A stretch of 64,000 bases of DNA from Enchytraeus crypticus (GCA_905160935.1 CAJHZI010000477.1:327501-391500), one strand, 5' to 3'; shown: positions 52,916-63,535, counted from the stretch's first letter. The notes: generated from the sequence alone by a model not told the origin. Program-made: numbers and translations.

Positions 52916-53533
52916 TCATAGTGATGTCATGATTGACTACAGCATCTATAGATACGCATAGTTTATTGAAGAATCCTATAAGAATGTTTCGTCAGGTCTT
53001 TTCTACATGGTATCTAATAACTTGGCACTGACTAATCTCGTAGAATATTCTGTATTTGATAGTGTCCAATATGTTCCTTACAGTAAAGTTACTCATAGTA
53101 AGAAATATTCATTTCTGATCATAGCAAAAATGAAAACAAATATTTTCTTTTATCGTCATTATTTCTTTAGACAGGGCAACGATGGATTAGCTCTGGATTT
53201 GAACCCTCACCTACTGACTTGCAATTCGAAACCTTTCCGATCGAACGGTTGACTCTTGACTTTGAGATTGTAGATGAAACACTTAAAATAAAAATCTTTC
53301 ACACGACAGGCTAACATGAAGTTGGTTTGTGCATGCTCACTGTGTATACATTTATTGTTCGCCTGCACCTTCAGCTACTTACACAACTGTGATGCTTGCT
53401 TTTTAAATATCAAAACTTACTCTTTTGAAATAGCTGCTGTTATATTTTGCTTGGCTTTTTTTGTTTTTAATACCCCACTCATGCACTTGTACATACGCTA
53501 GCTAGCATACTTAATCGTGTGCGCTTGAACAAC

Positions 53534-53534
<1 letters not shown>

Positions 53535-53578
<44 letters not shown>

Positions 53579-53581
53579 GTG

Positions 53582-53613
<32 letters not shown>

Positions 53614-53802
53614 CGTGTAAATATATATATATATATGTATATATATACATGTATATATTATATAATTATATAATTATATATAAATACATGTATATATATA
53701 TATATATAATATATATCATATATATATTATATTACGTGTAAATATATATATATATGTATATATATACATGTATATATTATATAATTATATAATTATATAT
53801 AA

Positions 53803-53860
<58 letters not shown>

Positions 53861-53865
53861 GCACA
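53535..53865. repeat. (AT)n cluster with an internal ~120-bp duplication
   Basis: The block ACATGTATATATTATATAAT flanked by ACGTGTAAATATATA occurs twice, near 53612 and 53738. Confidence 0.93.
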
Positions 53866-53959
53866 CACACACTGAACTGCGTAGATACGTGTAAGAAGTT
53901 TTTTGGCTGACTTGATACAGGGTTAACCACAATGCATACGGCCAAGCAATGTCTACGCG

Positions 53960-54140
53960 AAATAGAGTGACCTTTACGCTGTATGGTGCAAAAATTACAT
54001 GACCTTGACTTTGTATGAGGTTAGAATTAAAGACCTTGACGTTGTATGGGGCAAGAATTAAATGACCTTGACTCTGTATGGGGCAAGAATTAGATGACCT
54101 TATCCCTGTATGGAAGCAAAAATTAAATAACTTTGATCCC
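53960..54140. repeat. 33-bp degenerate array, 5 units
   Basis: ATGACCTTGACTCTGTATGG then GGCAAGAATTA. Confidence 0.88.
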
Positions 54141-54257
54141 TTATGTGGCAATACTTTCTGTGCGTTGTTACATTGTGTTAAAATCGACTTGAGAAATCTT
54201 CTAATTTTATAAATTGTCGTGGATTTGAATGCTGCAGTATGTGTAAAGTGGTCTTAG

Positions 54258-54335
54258 TGACGGTAGCTCGAGTGTGTCTCGAGTGGCCTTAAAGAATCGT
54301 CTCGTGTTTCCGGACCCTGACGCTTAACCCACCGC
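54258..54335 (+). repeat. Repeat family G copy
   Basis: GACGGTAGCTCGAGTGTGTC to CTGACGCTTAACCC. Confidence 0.72.
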
Positions 54336-54365
54336 TACCTAACTGATGTTTATGTCTATTTCTAT

Positions 54366-54435
54366 GTGTAGGACGTCCCTGACATCATCCTTGGTTGAGG
54401 AAACAGACATTAAACCTTTATTATTATCATTATTT
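54366..54435 (+). mobile_element. Shared 3' core fragment
   Basis: GACGTCCCTGACATCATCCT, TTGAGGAAACAGACATTAA, (TTA)n. A core variant is also at 54690-54740. Confidence 0.7.
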
Positions 54436-55194
54436 CTGGATATTTGACTAATTCGACAACAATTAGATGCCGGCCGTTGTAGCGGTCTTATAACGAGAGT
54501 TGTTCTGTATATATTATATACTGTATACTATATACTATATAGGCCTACTATACACTATATACTATATACTATATAGGCCTACTGTATACTATACACTATA
54601 TATAGCGTTATGTCTATTTCTGGATATTTGACTAATTCGACTACAGCGTTATAAGTCTCTATAGACTATTGTAGGAATTATCTCCCCGTCACTGATATGC
54701 TATCGAGCAGGAAACTGACGTTAAACTTGGCTCTAACATTTAGGCGTGTTGTTGATTGAACATTAAGACTGTTAGGAGCTGTTGTTGTTGTTGTTGTTGT
54801 AGTTGTTGTTGTTGTTGCTACAGTTAAAATTTTCTATTTTGTTTCTTCACATTTTGTTTCAATTTGAGAGAATCACTGTAATTATGGCTTATGCATGATA
54901 TAATAATTAATAAACGTGGTTTGCTCTTAGTCTCTGTTTTAATGGATCTGCCATCTGGTAGGTAGTCGTTGCTTAAGTAATAGCTGGTTCTAGTATCATA
55001 CAACGATTAGGGCTTTCTTGTGGATGCGCAACGGTTCGTGTGAAGGCACTGAGGATTTTTATTGAATGCATCAGATTATGAATAGAAGCTTTCGTGTAAT
55101 ATTAAATATAAATATTGCTAATACTGTCTTATAGCTTATACTATGACTTTTTACTTGTTAATCGATGAAGTTCCCTCTATATTTAAATTTTTTC

Positions 55195-55312
55195 AGATCG
55201 ATCGATTGGGTGAATTGATCTGTAATGACATGTGCTGTGAGGACGTCCCTGACATCATCCTTGGATTAGGAAACGGATATTAATCCTTTATTATTATTAT
55301 AAATTTAATTTA

Positions 55313-55343
<31 letters not shown>

Positions 55344-55354
55344 TATTATTATCA

Positions 55355-55385
<31 letters not shown>

Positions 55386-55452
55386 TATTATCATTATTAT
55401 TATTATTATTATTATCATTATTATTATCATTATTATTATTATTATTATTTTT

Positions 55453-55496
<44 letters not shown>

Positions 55497-55543
55497 TATT
55501 ATTATTATCATTATTATTATTATTATTATCATTATTATTATTA

Positions 55544-55577
<34 letters not shown>

Positions 55578-55618
55578 CATCATCATTATTATTATTATTA
55601 TTACTACTATTATTATAA
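55195..55618 (+). mobile_element. C2-type SINE 3' end with a 320-bp (ATT)n tail
   Basis: GGTGAATTGATCTGTAATGA, GACGTCCCTGACATCATCC, GGAAACGGATATTAATCC, then ATT/ATC repeats from 55282 to 55615. The tail has expanded far beyond the usual length. Confidence 0.8.
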
Positions 55619-55859
55619 TTCTAACTAAGTTACGTGAAAGCGGCAAGGAAGTAAGAACACCTCTCTAGGCCTGCCACTTTGCAGAACACTAGAGGGAGAT
55701 AGAGATATAGAGAGAGAGGGAGAGAGAGAGAGAGATAGAGATGCTGAAAACTCAGCAGCGGGCCATTTTAGAATTTTCCAGAAGCAAAAATGGAAATAAG
55801 AGTAAAATCTAAACATGTTCCACTTTATTTGCGAATACATTTCGTAAATGAACACAGTA

Positions 55860-56740
55860 AACGACGTTCAAACAGACATAACTTAACATAGACTAAAAAC
55901 TCAATAGACGCAAGAAAATAAGTAAAATTATACCTATTTTCTCCCATTACTCCTATAATAGCTCAATATTAGTCTCATAAACTGTACAAGATTCTTCTAC
56001 ATGTGGTAGAAAGCAAGAGTCTGCTGGAGATTTTGAGATAAATGAGATATTACTCGCTCAGAGATTACGAGAGAATGATAAAGAGTTGCCTTATAAAACT
56101 ACAAAGGCTAAATGAAACACTCATCTCACATAAAAACACCGAATAATATTAACCCACAGGTTCCTCATATAAAACCAGTATATAATTAACCCCAGTAGCA
56201 TCAACCTGCACTGGGTATTATTAACCCTAGGACTAACTCGTATAAACCTGGATACTATTATACCTCAGTATTACCTACAATCAGAAAAACTATACAGCAC
56301 AAACATGTATAGTGTGTATTATTAGATGCAAAGTCAATTTTATACGTTTTACGATGATTTTTGGTCAAAAGCGTATTTCACATATTTTAAACAGTATGAT
56401 TTTTTGGAATTATGCTCTTTGTATATTTGTATATGCAAGCAACGTGAATCCAAAATCATAAAGTATAAATTGTGAGATACGTTCTTGACAAGAGATCCTG
56501 AGATATGTATACAATTGACTATAGTTATTTGGGTAGGCATGGCATTATTGCTAGCAATCATCCATAAAATCAAAAATGTTATTATAAAAATGATATAGCT
56601 TAATCAAGAAAATTGCTGTCCCCTTTATATCCGAGAATCTACACTCGTTTCAGAGCTCCTGGGATTATGTTATATATACAATAGGTAAGGCAGTAACTGG
56701 ATTAAAATCAAGTGCTCTTCCCTTCAGTGGCGTCAATCAG
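55860..56740. other. No gene seen
   Basis: AT-rich, between the (GA)n tract at 55693-55738 and the tetraspan 3' end. No repeat family recognised. Confidence 0.5.
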
Positions 56741-56950
56741 TCAATACGAATTTAACGTCCGATTCCACGCCATTAAGGCGATGTCAGGGACGTTTCGTGT
56801 CTTCACATCATGTTAGGACCGAAGACTGACGTTAGATTAGGCTGTATTATTTAGCCTTTTTTGCTAATATTGACATCCCTGACATCATCCTTGTATGAGG
56901 AAACGGACGTTAAACCTTTCGTCTTCTTCTTCTTATTATCATTATTATGA
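56735..56950. mobile_element. Two opposed shared-core fragments
   Basis: Reverse core at 56748-56795 (TTTAACGTCCGATTCCACGC) and forward core at 56872-56925 (GACATCCCTGACATCATCC, GAGGAAACGGACGTTAAACC). Confidence 0.7.
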
Positions 56951-57066
56951 TTATTATGTTTAATTTTTTAAATTTCAATAGTCTCGCCTCTTAGATACAT
57001 TGAAATAAACTAAAAACTCTAATAATACCAGTAACTTTCATCATTATCTACAGACCCAGACAGTGT

Positions 57067-57307
57067 CTATAAAACAGAGTAAGTTTCTAGATCAGAAAAG
57101 TTGTGGGCGGAAAACTGCGACGGACTGAGCTGGAATACTGATCCTTGCGGTCTTCCTCCTGTCTCCCATGGCAACGGTTTTCCGGGATGAACTCTATGGT
57201 AAATCACCAGCACGAGGTCGTAGAGTACAGCGAACCCGAAGTAGAGCGGCAGCAAGTACCGCAGCTTGTAGACGTGCTTCGATACACCGGCCGGTATCTG
57301 GATTTCC
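57067..57307 (-). CDS. Tetraspan exon 5: TM4 and cytosolic tail
   Basis: One base completing Lys, then 79 codons and a TAG at 57067-57069. The acceptor is ATTTTCGCAG. Peptide EIQIPAGVSKHVYKLRYLLP, LYFGFAVLYDLVLVIYHRVH, PGKPLPWETGGRPQGSVFQL, SPSQFSAHNFSDLETYSVL. One clear hydrophobic helix; the tail is Pro/Ser-rich with a C-terminal tyrosine motif. Confidence 0.8.
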
Positions 57308-60300
57308 CTGCGAAAATATAGGAATATACGTCCCTGATATTGCCTTCTGGAGAGGAACCGGACGTTAAATTCTTACTGATTGATTAGTAAGAAGCTGGTA
57401 AAGCTAGTGTTAACGTCAGTTTTCTCACTCGAAGGCGATGTCAGCCAAGGATTTGAACCCCGCACATACTGATCCGCGGTTGAGTATCTTACCGACATCG
57501 CCACTGGCTCCAGTATTTAGTGTATTTAATGTAATAGATGTATTTAGTATATTTAGTGTACTGAAGAATCTAACTTGTTCTGTCCAGTGTTTGAAATAAT
57601 GATCATAACGAAGATAAAGAGTCCCGCCTCTAAATTCAGCAAAAGTGAAGCCACTACCTCCAATAGCGATATGAACCCCTAAACCAATCAAGTAATCAAT
57701 CAATCAATCAATCAACCAATCAATCAATCAACGTATCCAAATATATATATATATCTATATCTATCTATCAACGTATTAATTAAAACATATTCAGTCAAAC
57801 AAATAACCAATCATTCGAAAATTCAATCAATCTGTCAATCAATCAATCAAAAATTTATTAAAATGAATTCAATCATTCTGTCAATCAAACGCTCATTCAA
57901 ATTCAATTATTCAATCAATTAGTCGAAAATTCATTCATTCAATCAGTCATTCAATCGATCTACCTGTACCATCAGATAAATAAATTAATAAACTGTCCAA
58001 AAAACTGTACAAACTAATACGTGTAAATCAATCGATTACAAACTACCCAATAATTAATTAATCAATCAAAAAATCAATTACTCAAAGTCACATAAAATAA
58101 ATTCATCGGCCTATCACATAAATCGATTAGTAGATTAATTATTCGGTCAATCAAACTATGTAGTCAATGAATATTAAATAGGGAAATCAATCAAATTTAA
58201 CCTTTGGGTTGATCATGGCAATGATGTAGACGAGGCCAAAAGCCATAATTGATATTCCAATTCTTAGGCAGCTGCGAGAGTAAATTAACACAAAATAATA
58301 GTTAAATTATCATACTTAATTGCAAAATATAGAACAATTACTAATAATCAAGGATTGAGAAAATTTAAAAAATAATTATCAATAATTCTTTATTGAAAAA
58401 TAAATAATTATATCAATATAGAACAATTAGTAATTGTTCTATATTAGTAAATATAGAACAATTACTAATAGTCAAGGATTATGAATATTTTACCAATGTC
58501 TCAATTGCGCAGTGGTTAACGTCATGAAGTTTTAAATGACAGATCCTGGGATGAATTGAACTCTCGTGGGTTCTATTCCCAGCCGCGTTGATCTGGATTG
58601 ATGGATTAAAATCTCGGACATTCACTGTACTGGCTACACCAGAACTGGTCTAAATTGTCTTTCGGCTAATTAAACATGTAGTATTAAAAGTGATAGGCAT
58701 CAACAAAGTTGATCATTTCACTGTAAATGTGTATTTGCTTTTTACCAAGGTTCAAAACTGCCGACATCAAGGAAACTTCGCAACAAGTTCGGCATATCAT
58801 GTGTGTTAGGCTACTAGACGAAATAAAACGTTATTAATAACACCTTTTTGTTCGATTATCTTCTACATTTTAAATAAATTTTGTGGTAACGCTATCGAGT
58901 TGTACTAGCAGTCATGTATTGGATTCTGTATAAGTATTACAGATATTTATTCAAGCGGAGTATTGTTTAGCATCACATATAAGTCACATACATTTTGGAA
59001 AAGCGAAAATAAATTAATAGGCCCAATATGGTTGATTGTTTTACGAAAATAAAGTTAACTGGACCGTTCAGACTCTATGGTTTATTATTATATTAATCTA
59101 GTTAAGTAAACTATTAAGTTAAGTTAACTATTAAGTAAACTAGCAATAAGAAACCATGAATTAACAGAAACCATAAACCATAAAGTCACAGAAAAGCGGC
59201 AAGGGCTTCAATTGTTTTACGCAATCGAGATAACACAAGGATCCCCTCCTTATTAGATAACAGGTATAAGTATTCGAAGCAAGTATAATAAAAAATAACG
59301 CATGAAAAGTAAAAAAATTAAACTAAATGACCAATAAATTATCAATTTAATTTCAAAATAATTAATTCTGCATAATTTTTAAATTTATTCATTACAGCAC
59401 TGTTTACAGTTGCACATGAATCATTACCATACAAATTATGTGCTACAGAACAATTTTGACCTTCTATCTCTGAATTATTCATCCAGTAGTAATTATTCAT
59501 CCACTACTGATTGCAAGAGCAAGTAATTTTACTTAATTTAGCTGTTATTAAAATTGGTAATAGGAAAGAAATAAAAGCTTTCTTTCCTTACTGCTATGTT
59601 TATTATTTTGGCCTGTGCGATCAGACACCTTACTTTTTGGAATGAAAATTTATTTTCTAATTTTCTAGTTAATAGGACTGTAGGGATTATGTTGTTCCTT
59701 ATCTATACTGTAGGGATAAGGTTATTCCTTATCCCTGCTGTAGGGATAAGGTTGTTCCTTACCTATACTGTAGGGATAAGGTTATTCCTTATCCCTACTG
59801 TAGGAATAAGGAACAACAAATAAATAACTGACCATTGAGTATTGAAGCACTTCCCAGTCCGAGTCTGATTAAATCCTTCGATATACGCAGAGATCTTGTC
59901 CATACTGCAAACAGTGTCTATCCACCCCGTTACTGAAATTGTCAATCAATCAATTAATGAATTTAACGTTGATGTGTCTCATACCTACTGATCGACCATC
60001 TAGAAATCAAATGCAATATCAATTAATTAATCAATATCAATCAATTAATCAATACAAATCAATTAATCAAAGTCATTTGACAAAGAAACGAACAATTTAT
60101 CCATCAATTAAATAAAAAGCTGGTAAAGCTAATGTTAACGTCAGTTTCCTCACTAGAAAGCGATGTCAGTGACGGACGAGCCCAGAATTTGAACCCCTCT
60201 CATACTGATCTGCTGTCAAGTATCTTACCCACATCGCCACTGGCTCCAGCCAGTGCATATCCAAATATCATCAATTCATTCTTTGAATCGATCAATAAAT

Positions 60301-60522
60301 CGATGCGGACCGGTTTATTATAGTAAATTTTGCTAGGGGCTAAACTTTGCTAATTTTGCTAAATTTTGTAATCTACGTTCATAATCTATAAGTAGTGTTA
60401 ATCTTACGAGTGTGCTGAAGAGCGGCGCCCATTGTGAGAAACGACACCGTGATACTGAGCATTATGAAGCACTCTACTACCATAGCCACCCAGGAGTACT
60501 TAGGGTATCTCTCGTGTATAAT
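57067..60522 (-). CDS. Four-transmembrane protein gene, five exons (identity unknown)
   Basis: Exons in transcript order (complement): 60522-60408, 59932-59833, 58271-58202, 57678-57575, 57307-57067. Junction phases 1, 2, 0, 2 agree at all four introns. Predicted topology: TM1 (WVAMVVECFIMLSITVSFLT); a ~45-residue loop with cysteines and an NQT glycosylation sequon; TM2 (IGISIMAFGLVYIIAMI); TM3 (FISLLEVVASLLLNLEAGLF-IFVMIII); TM4 (LLPLYFGFAVLYDLVLVIYH); then a ~40-residue tail ending ETYSVL. The terminal YSVL fits the YxxPhi endocytic/lysosomal sorting form. I do not recognise the family; no claudin GLW or tetraspanin CCG motif is present. An ATTAAA at 56959-56964 (minus strand) could serve for polyadenylation. 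The start codon is not certain. Confidence 0.75.
57393..57513 (-). mobile_element. SINE-1 copy
   Basis: Reverse copy from GCTGGTAAAGCTAGTG to CCACTGGCTCCAG, in the intron between tetraspan exons 4 and 5. Confidence 0.9.
57575..57678 (-). CDS. Tetraspan exon 4: TM3
   Basis: 34 codons plus two bases. The acceptor is TGATTGGTTTAG; the donor is AACAA followed by GTTAGA. Peptide GFISLLEVVASLLLNLEAGL, FIFVMIIISNTGQN. Hydrophobic with an acidic residue at each end of the first half. A different frame is open longer here, but only this one matches the neighbours' phases and hydrophobicity. Confidence 0.75.
57685..58190. repeat. (AATC)n degenerate microsatellite
   Basis: CAATCAATCAATC-type repeats decaying across 500 bp, filling the intron between tetraspan exons 3 and 4. 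Confidence 0.9.
58202..58271 (-). CDS. Tetraspan exon 3: TM2
   Basis: 70 bp: one base completing Cys, then CLRIGISIMAFGLVYIIAMI and NPK. The acceptor is TTTACTCTCGCAG; the donor is CCAAAG followed by GTTAAA. Too short to be seen as an ORF; found by phase and hydrophobicity. Confidence 0.75.
58496..58740 (+). mobile_element. SINE-2 copy
   Basis: TTGCGCAGTGGTTAACGTCA (A-box region), GGGTTCTATTCCCAGC (B box, one change), 3' end TTTCACTGTAAATGTG. Confidence 0.88.
58960..59680. other. No gene seen
   Basis: AT-rich intron of the tetraspan gene (between exons 2 and 3) with small TTAAGTTAACTATTAAG-type repeats. Confidence 0.5.
59680..59818. repeat. Tandem hairpin array
   Basis: Units of ACTGTAGGGATAAGGTTATT then CCTTATCCCT, period near 30-40 bp. 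GTAGGGATAAGG and CCTTATCCCTAC form a perfect 12-bp stem with a 5-nt loop. The array ends about 15 bp from the donor of tetraspan exon 2. Confidence 0.9.
59833..59932 (-). CDS. Tetraspan exon 2: extracytosolic loop
   Basis: 100 bp. The acceptor is TTGACAATTTCAG; the donor is CAATG followed by GTCAGT. Peptide (L)TGWIDTVCSMDKISAYIEGF, NQTRTGKCFNTQ(C). Contains the NQT sequon and three cysteines with the next exon, fitting a disulfide-bonded lumenal or extracellular loop between TM1 and TM2. Confidence 0.77.
60119..60250 (-). mobile_element. SINE-1 copy
   Basis: GCTGGTAAAGCTAATG to CCACTGGCTCCAGCC; reverse; diverged B box. Confidence 0.9.
60408..60522 (-). CDS. Tetraspan exon 1 of those found: TM1
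   Basis: 38 codons plus one base. The acceptor TTTTACTATTATTAG is supported by the way the array upstream repeats this edge; the donor is CACTC followed by GTAAGA. Peptide IIHERYPKYSWVAMVVECFI, MLSITVSFLTMGAALQHT. One strong membrane helix. There is an in-frame stop just before the acceptor, so translation must enter from an upstream exon or start at the internal Met. Confidence 0.75.
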
Positions 60523-60990
60523 CTAATAATAATAGTAAAACCAGACATTAGGGTACTTCCCGTGGATAATCTATAACAATAAAACCAGTCATTAGGGTAA
60601 CTTCGTGGATAAAATAATAATAATAATAATAACAATAATAATAATAATAATAATGACAATGATACTGATAATTATCTACAACAGTAAAACCAGTCATTAG
60701 GGTAACTCTCGTGTATAATCTATAACAATAAAACCATACATTAAGGTACCTCTTGTGAATAATCTAATAATAATAATAATGAAAATACTCTAATAAGCAA
60801 TAAACCAGACATTAGGATACCTATCGTGTATTTCTACAACAGAACAAGATTTTAGCTTACCTCTAATGTGCTACCTACTACAATACTAACAACAACTATT
60901 ATGGTACCTTTCGAGTACGTGAATAATATACAATAATAAAACCGGACTTTCGGGAATTTTTCAAGTATTATCTAAAACAATAAAACCAGG
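60523..60990 (-). repeat. Array of the tetraspan TM1-exon acceptor edge, about 8 decayed copies
   Basis: On the minus strand the unit is TGGTTTTATTGTTATAG followed by ATTATACACGAGAGTTACCC and TAATG, that is pyrimidine tract, AG, and the first 20-25 bases of the exon. Plus-strand landmarks ATTAGGGTAACTCTCGTG and CAATAAAACCAG recur at about 60550, 60595, 60700, 60745, 60815, 60905, 60955 and 60990. Confidence 0.88.
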
Positions 60991-61249
60991 TAAGAGGGTA
61001 ATCTCTAGTGAATACTCTACAGCAATACACCAGTACTAAAAACTAAACAGTATTAGTACTTAGGATACCTTAGGATTAACAATAATTATCATGAATTATT
61101 TAGAACAATAGAACAGTGTTAGATATGTACATGTACACTAAGCAGAGTATCCTAAGATTGAATGAGTACATGTAGGCCTATAATGATAAATATAGAGCAT
61201 CTCGATCTCTAGTTGATCATGCACAGTTAACACTGTACAGTTAATATTA

Positions 61250-61425
61250 TTATTATTCTTATTCTTCTTCTTCTTATTATTATTTTTATTCTTATTAATA
61301 GTCATATTATTATTATTATTACTATTATTATTATTATTATTATTATTATTACATCCCTGACATTATCCTTTGATGAGGAAACGCACGTTAAGTTGTTATT
61401 ATTATTATTATTATTATTATTGTAA
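61250..61425 (+). mobile_element. Shared 3' core between (ATT)n tracts
   Basis: ATCCCTGACATTATCCTTTG, GATGAGGAAACGCACGTTAA with ATT runs on both sides. Confidence 0.75.
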
Positions 61426-61519
61426 CCTTTGTAAGCGGAACAGTCGATATTTCTCCGTCCATTTCGGCACTGCAATCATAAAATACATATGCACTGTAGA
61501 GTCCATATAAACTGGAAAA

Positions 61520-61690
61520 CTGAAAGCATGGACGGAAGTAAATATAGGCTGTGGCAGGCCGAAATAAGAAGTATTTGATGATTTAAAAATCCAGTCATAT
61601 GTGGACATGAAGAGGAAAGCGGAAGACAGAGAAGAGTTGAGGCGCTATCTACCATGGACCTGCCAGTAGGCAGTGCACTAAGTGAGAGAG
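61520..61690 (+). mobile_element. LINE-B 3' fragment
   Basis: TGTGGACATGAAGAGGAAAG, CGGAAGACAGAGAAGAG, CATGGACCTGCCAGTAGGCA. The clearest copy of the terminus. Confidence 0.85.
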
Positions 61691-62299
61691 GTTTCTTATA
61701 AACTATTCATTACTCTCTTACCTTGGGAAAGGTAATCTAACAATCATCTCGGATGCCGTTAAACCTCTTCTTTCTTGGTGCTCTTCTAAAAGGCTGGTCC
61801 ACGATACATATTCCAACCAAATTTAGCTTTCGAAAACCCTGAACTTAAGAGAACTTCACTGACCAGCAAGTTGGCATAGTAACACAGGCCATGATTTCAA
61901 TAGACTCAATACTTCTTTGAGCATGTGAAATGCATGGCTTGAGGTTTAATTGCTTCCTCAGCTCAAATGCTGGGCCCCTCTGAAGACACGTGCAGTTTAC
62001 GGTTAATCTAATATGAAGTAACTTGTAAACACATGGGGGCAAAATGTACCAAAGTTTTAAAGGGAAATTAGTAAAACTTAGAAAGTTATGTCCTATATGT
62101 GACAGATTAGTGATTACGGATGTTAAACCTTTATCATTATTAATATTTTTAATTATTAATTATTATTCTAAACTATTTATTATTATTATTATTATTTATT
62201 ATTATAATTTAATTATTATTTTCATCTTTCTTTTAATTAAATAAAGTCTTACTTTTATCTTCATTTTTAGCCTAGGGCCCTATACAGCCTAGGGCATTA

Positions 62300-62580
62300 A
62301 AAAATATTATTCATATTACTAGTATAATAATAATTATTATTCATATTACTAGTATAATAATAAATATTATTCATATTACTAGTATAATAATAAATATTAT
62401 TCATATTACTAGTATAATAATAATTATTATTCATATTACTAGTATAATAATAATTATTATTCATATTACTAGTATAATAATAATTATTATTCATATTACT
62501 AGTATAATAATAATTATTATTCATATTACTAGTATAATAATAATTATTATTATTCATATTACTAGTATAATTATTATTAT
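62300..62580. repeat. 30-bp minisatellite, about 9 units
   Basis: Unit TATTATTCATATTACTAGTA then TAATAATAAT, itself partly palindromic (ATACTAGTAT-like). The minus frame is open as NNNYYYTSNM repeats. Confidence 0.95.
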
Positions 62581-62662
62581 TCTTATAATTATAATTATTA
62601 TTATCATTATCATTATTATTATTACTATTATTAATGTTACTAGTATAATTTTTACTATTACC

Positions 62663-62707
62663 TCTCCAAGGAGACGTTCTTGACGCAGTAGATCGAGGCT
62701 GTGCCAT
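62663..62707 (-). CDS. Possible first coding exon of the tetraspan gene (tentative)
   Basis: ATG with G at +4, reading MAQPRSTASRTSPWR, then AGAG followed by GTAATAG as a donor. Short basic/Ser N-terminus before a TM protein is plausible. Its phase (1) does not match TM1 exon (phase 0), so another exon would be needed; alternatively this is unrelated. Confidence 0.3.
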
Positions 62708-62734
62708 TAGTCAGACTATCTTCAGAATAGCACG

Positions 62735-63125
62735 AGTTCATCTGAGGCACAATATCAAGCACTGCCCAGCACCTAAATGTGGCACAATTCGGTGCCAAAT
62801 AGCACAAGTGCTTATAAAATAACACATGTCATCTGAGGCACCATATAAAGCACCGTCCAGCACCTAAATGTGGCACAATTCATCTCAAGTAGCACAAGTG
62901 CTTGTAAAATAGCACAAGGTCATCTGAGGCACAATATCAAGCACTGCCCAGCACCTGAATGTGGCACAATTCGTTTGATTCAATTTAGAGGTGTTAAAAG
63001 CCATGGACCTGCCAGTAGGCAGTGGACAAAGAGAGAAAGCATGGAATTAAGCAGAGTTTATAGCAAATGTTCTCCTGAGGCACAATATCAAGCACCGCCT
63101 CGCCCATGAATGTGGCACAGTGCTT
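62735..63125. repeat. 107-bp tandem repeats, four copies, one split by a LINE-B end
   Basis: Landmarks GTCATCTGAGGCACAATATC, AAGCACTGCCCAGCACCT and TGTGGCACAATTC. Between copies 3 and 4 lies ATGGACCTGCCAGTAGGCAG (62998-63040), the LINE-B terminus. Confidence 0.88.
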
Positions 63126-63409
63126 CTCAACTAGCACATGTGTCTACTGCAATCACTTTTTCGATTAATTACTTGGCAATTAATTCTAATAATTATTACA
63201 ATAATTATACTACTTGTTATAGATAGATAAATATTTTATTTTCACAAAAATCACTATGACACTATATAGAATGCATAGATCGACCTGAAAAATGGACATA
63301 TATGCCCGAAAGCTCTGACACATGCCCACAATGGCTACAATTTAATTAAAATCAGTTCATGGTACAAAAATTGCCAGTATTCATTTCTAAAATAATGATA
63401 AATATACAA

Positions 63410-63535
63410 TTACTATTGACGTCCCTGACAATTACTATTGACGTTGTAAATATACAATTACTATTGACGTCCCTGACATCATCCTTTTATGAGGAAACGG
63501 ACGTTAAACCTTTATTATTATTATTATTACTATTA
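63410..63535 (+). mobile_element. Shared 3' core with (ATT)n tail and a local duplication
   Basis: CAATTACTATTGACGTCCCT occurs twice before GACATCATCCTTTTATGAGG, then GGACGTTAAACC and ATT repeats. Confidence 0.78.

Noticed and set aside
57425-57703. 92-codon minus ORF GLGVHIAIGGSGFTFAEFRG
   Set aside because: An overlapping frame gives a membrane helix whose splice phases match both neighbours, so this longer ORF is a shadow.
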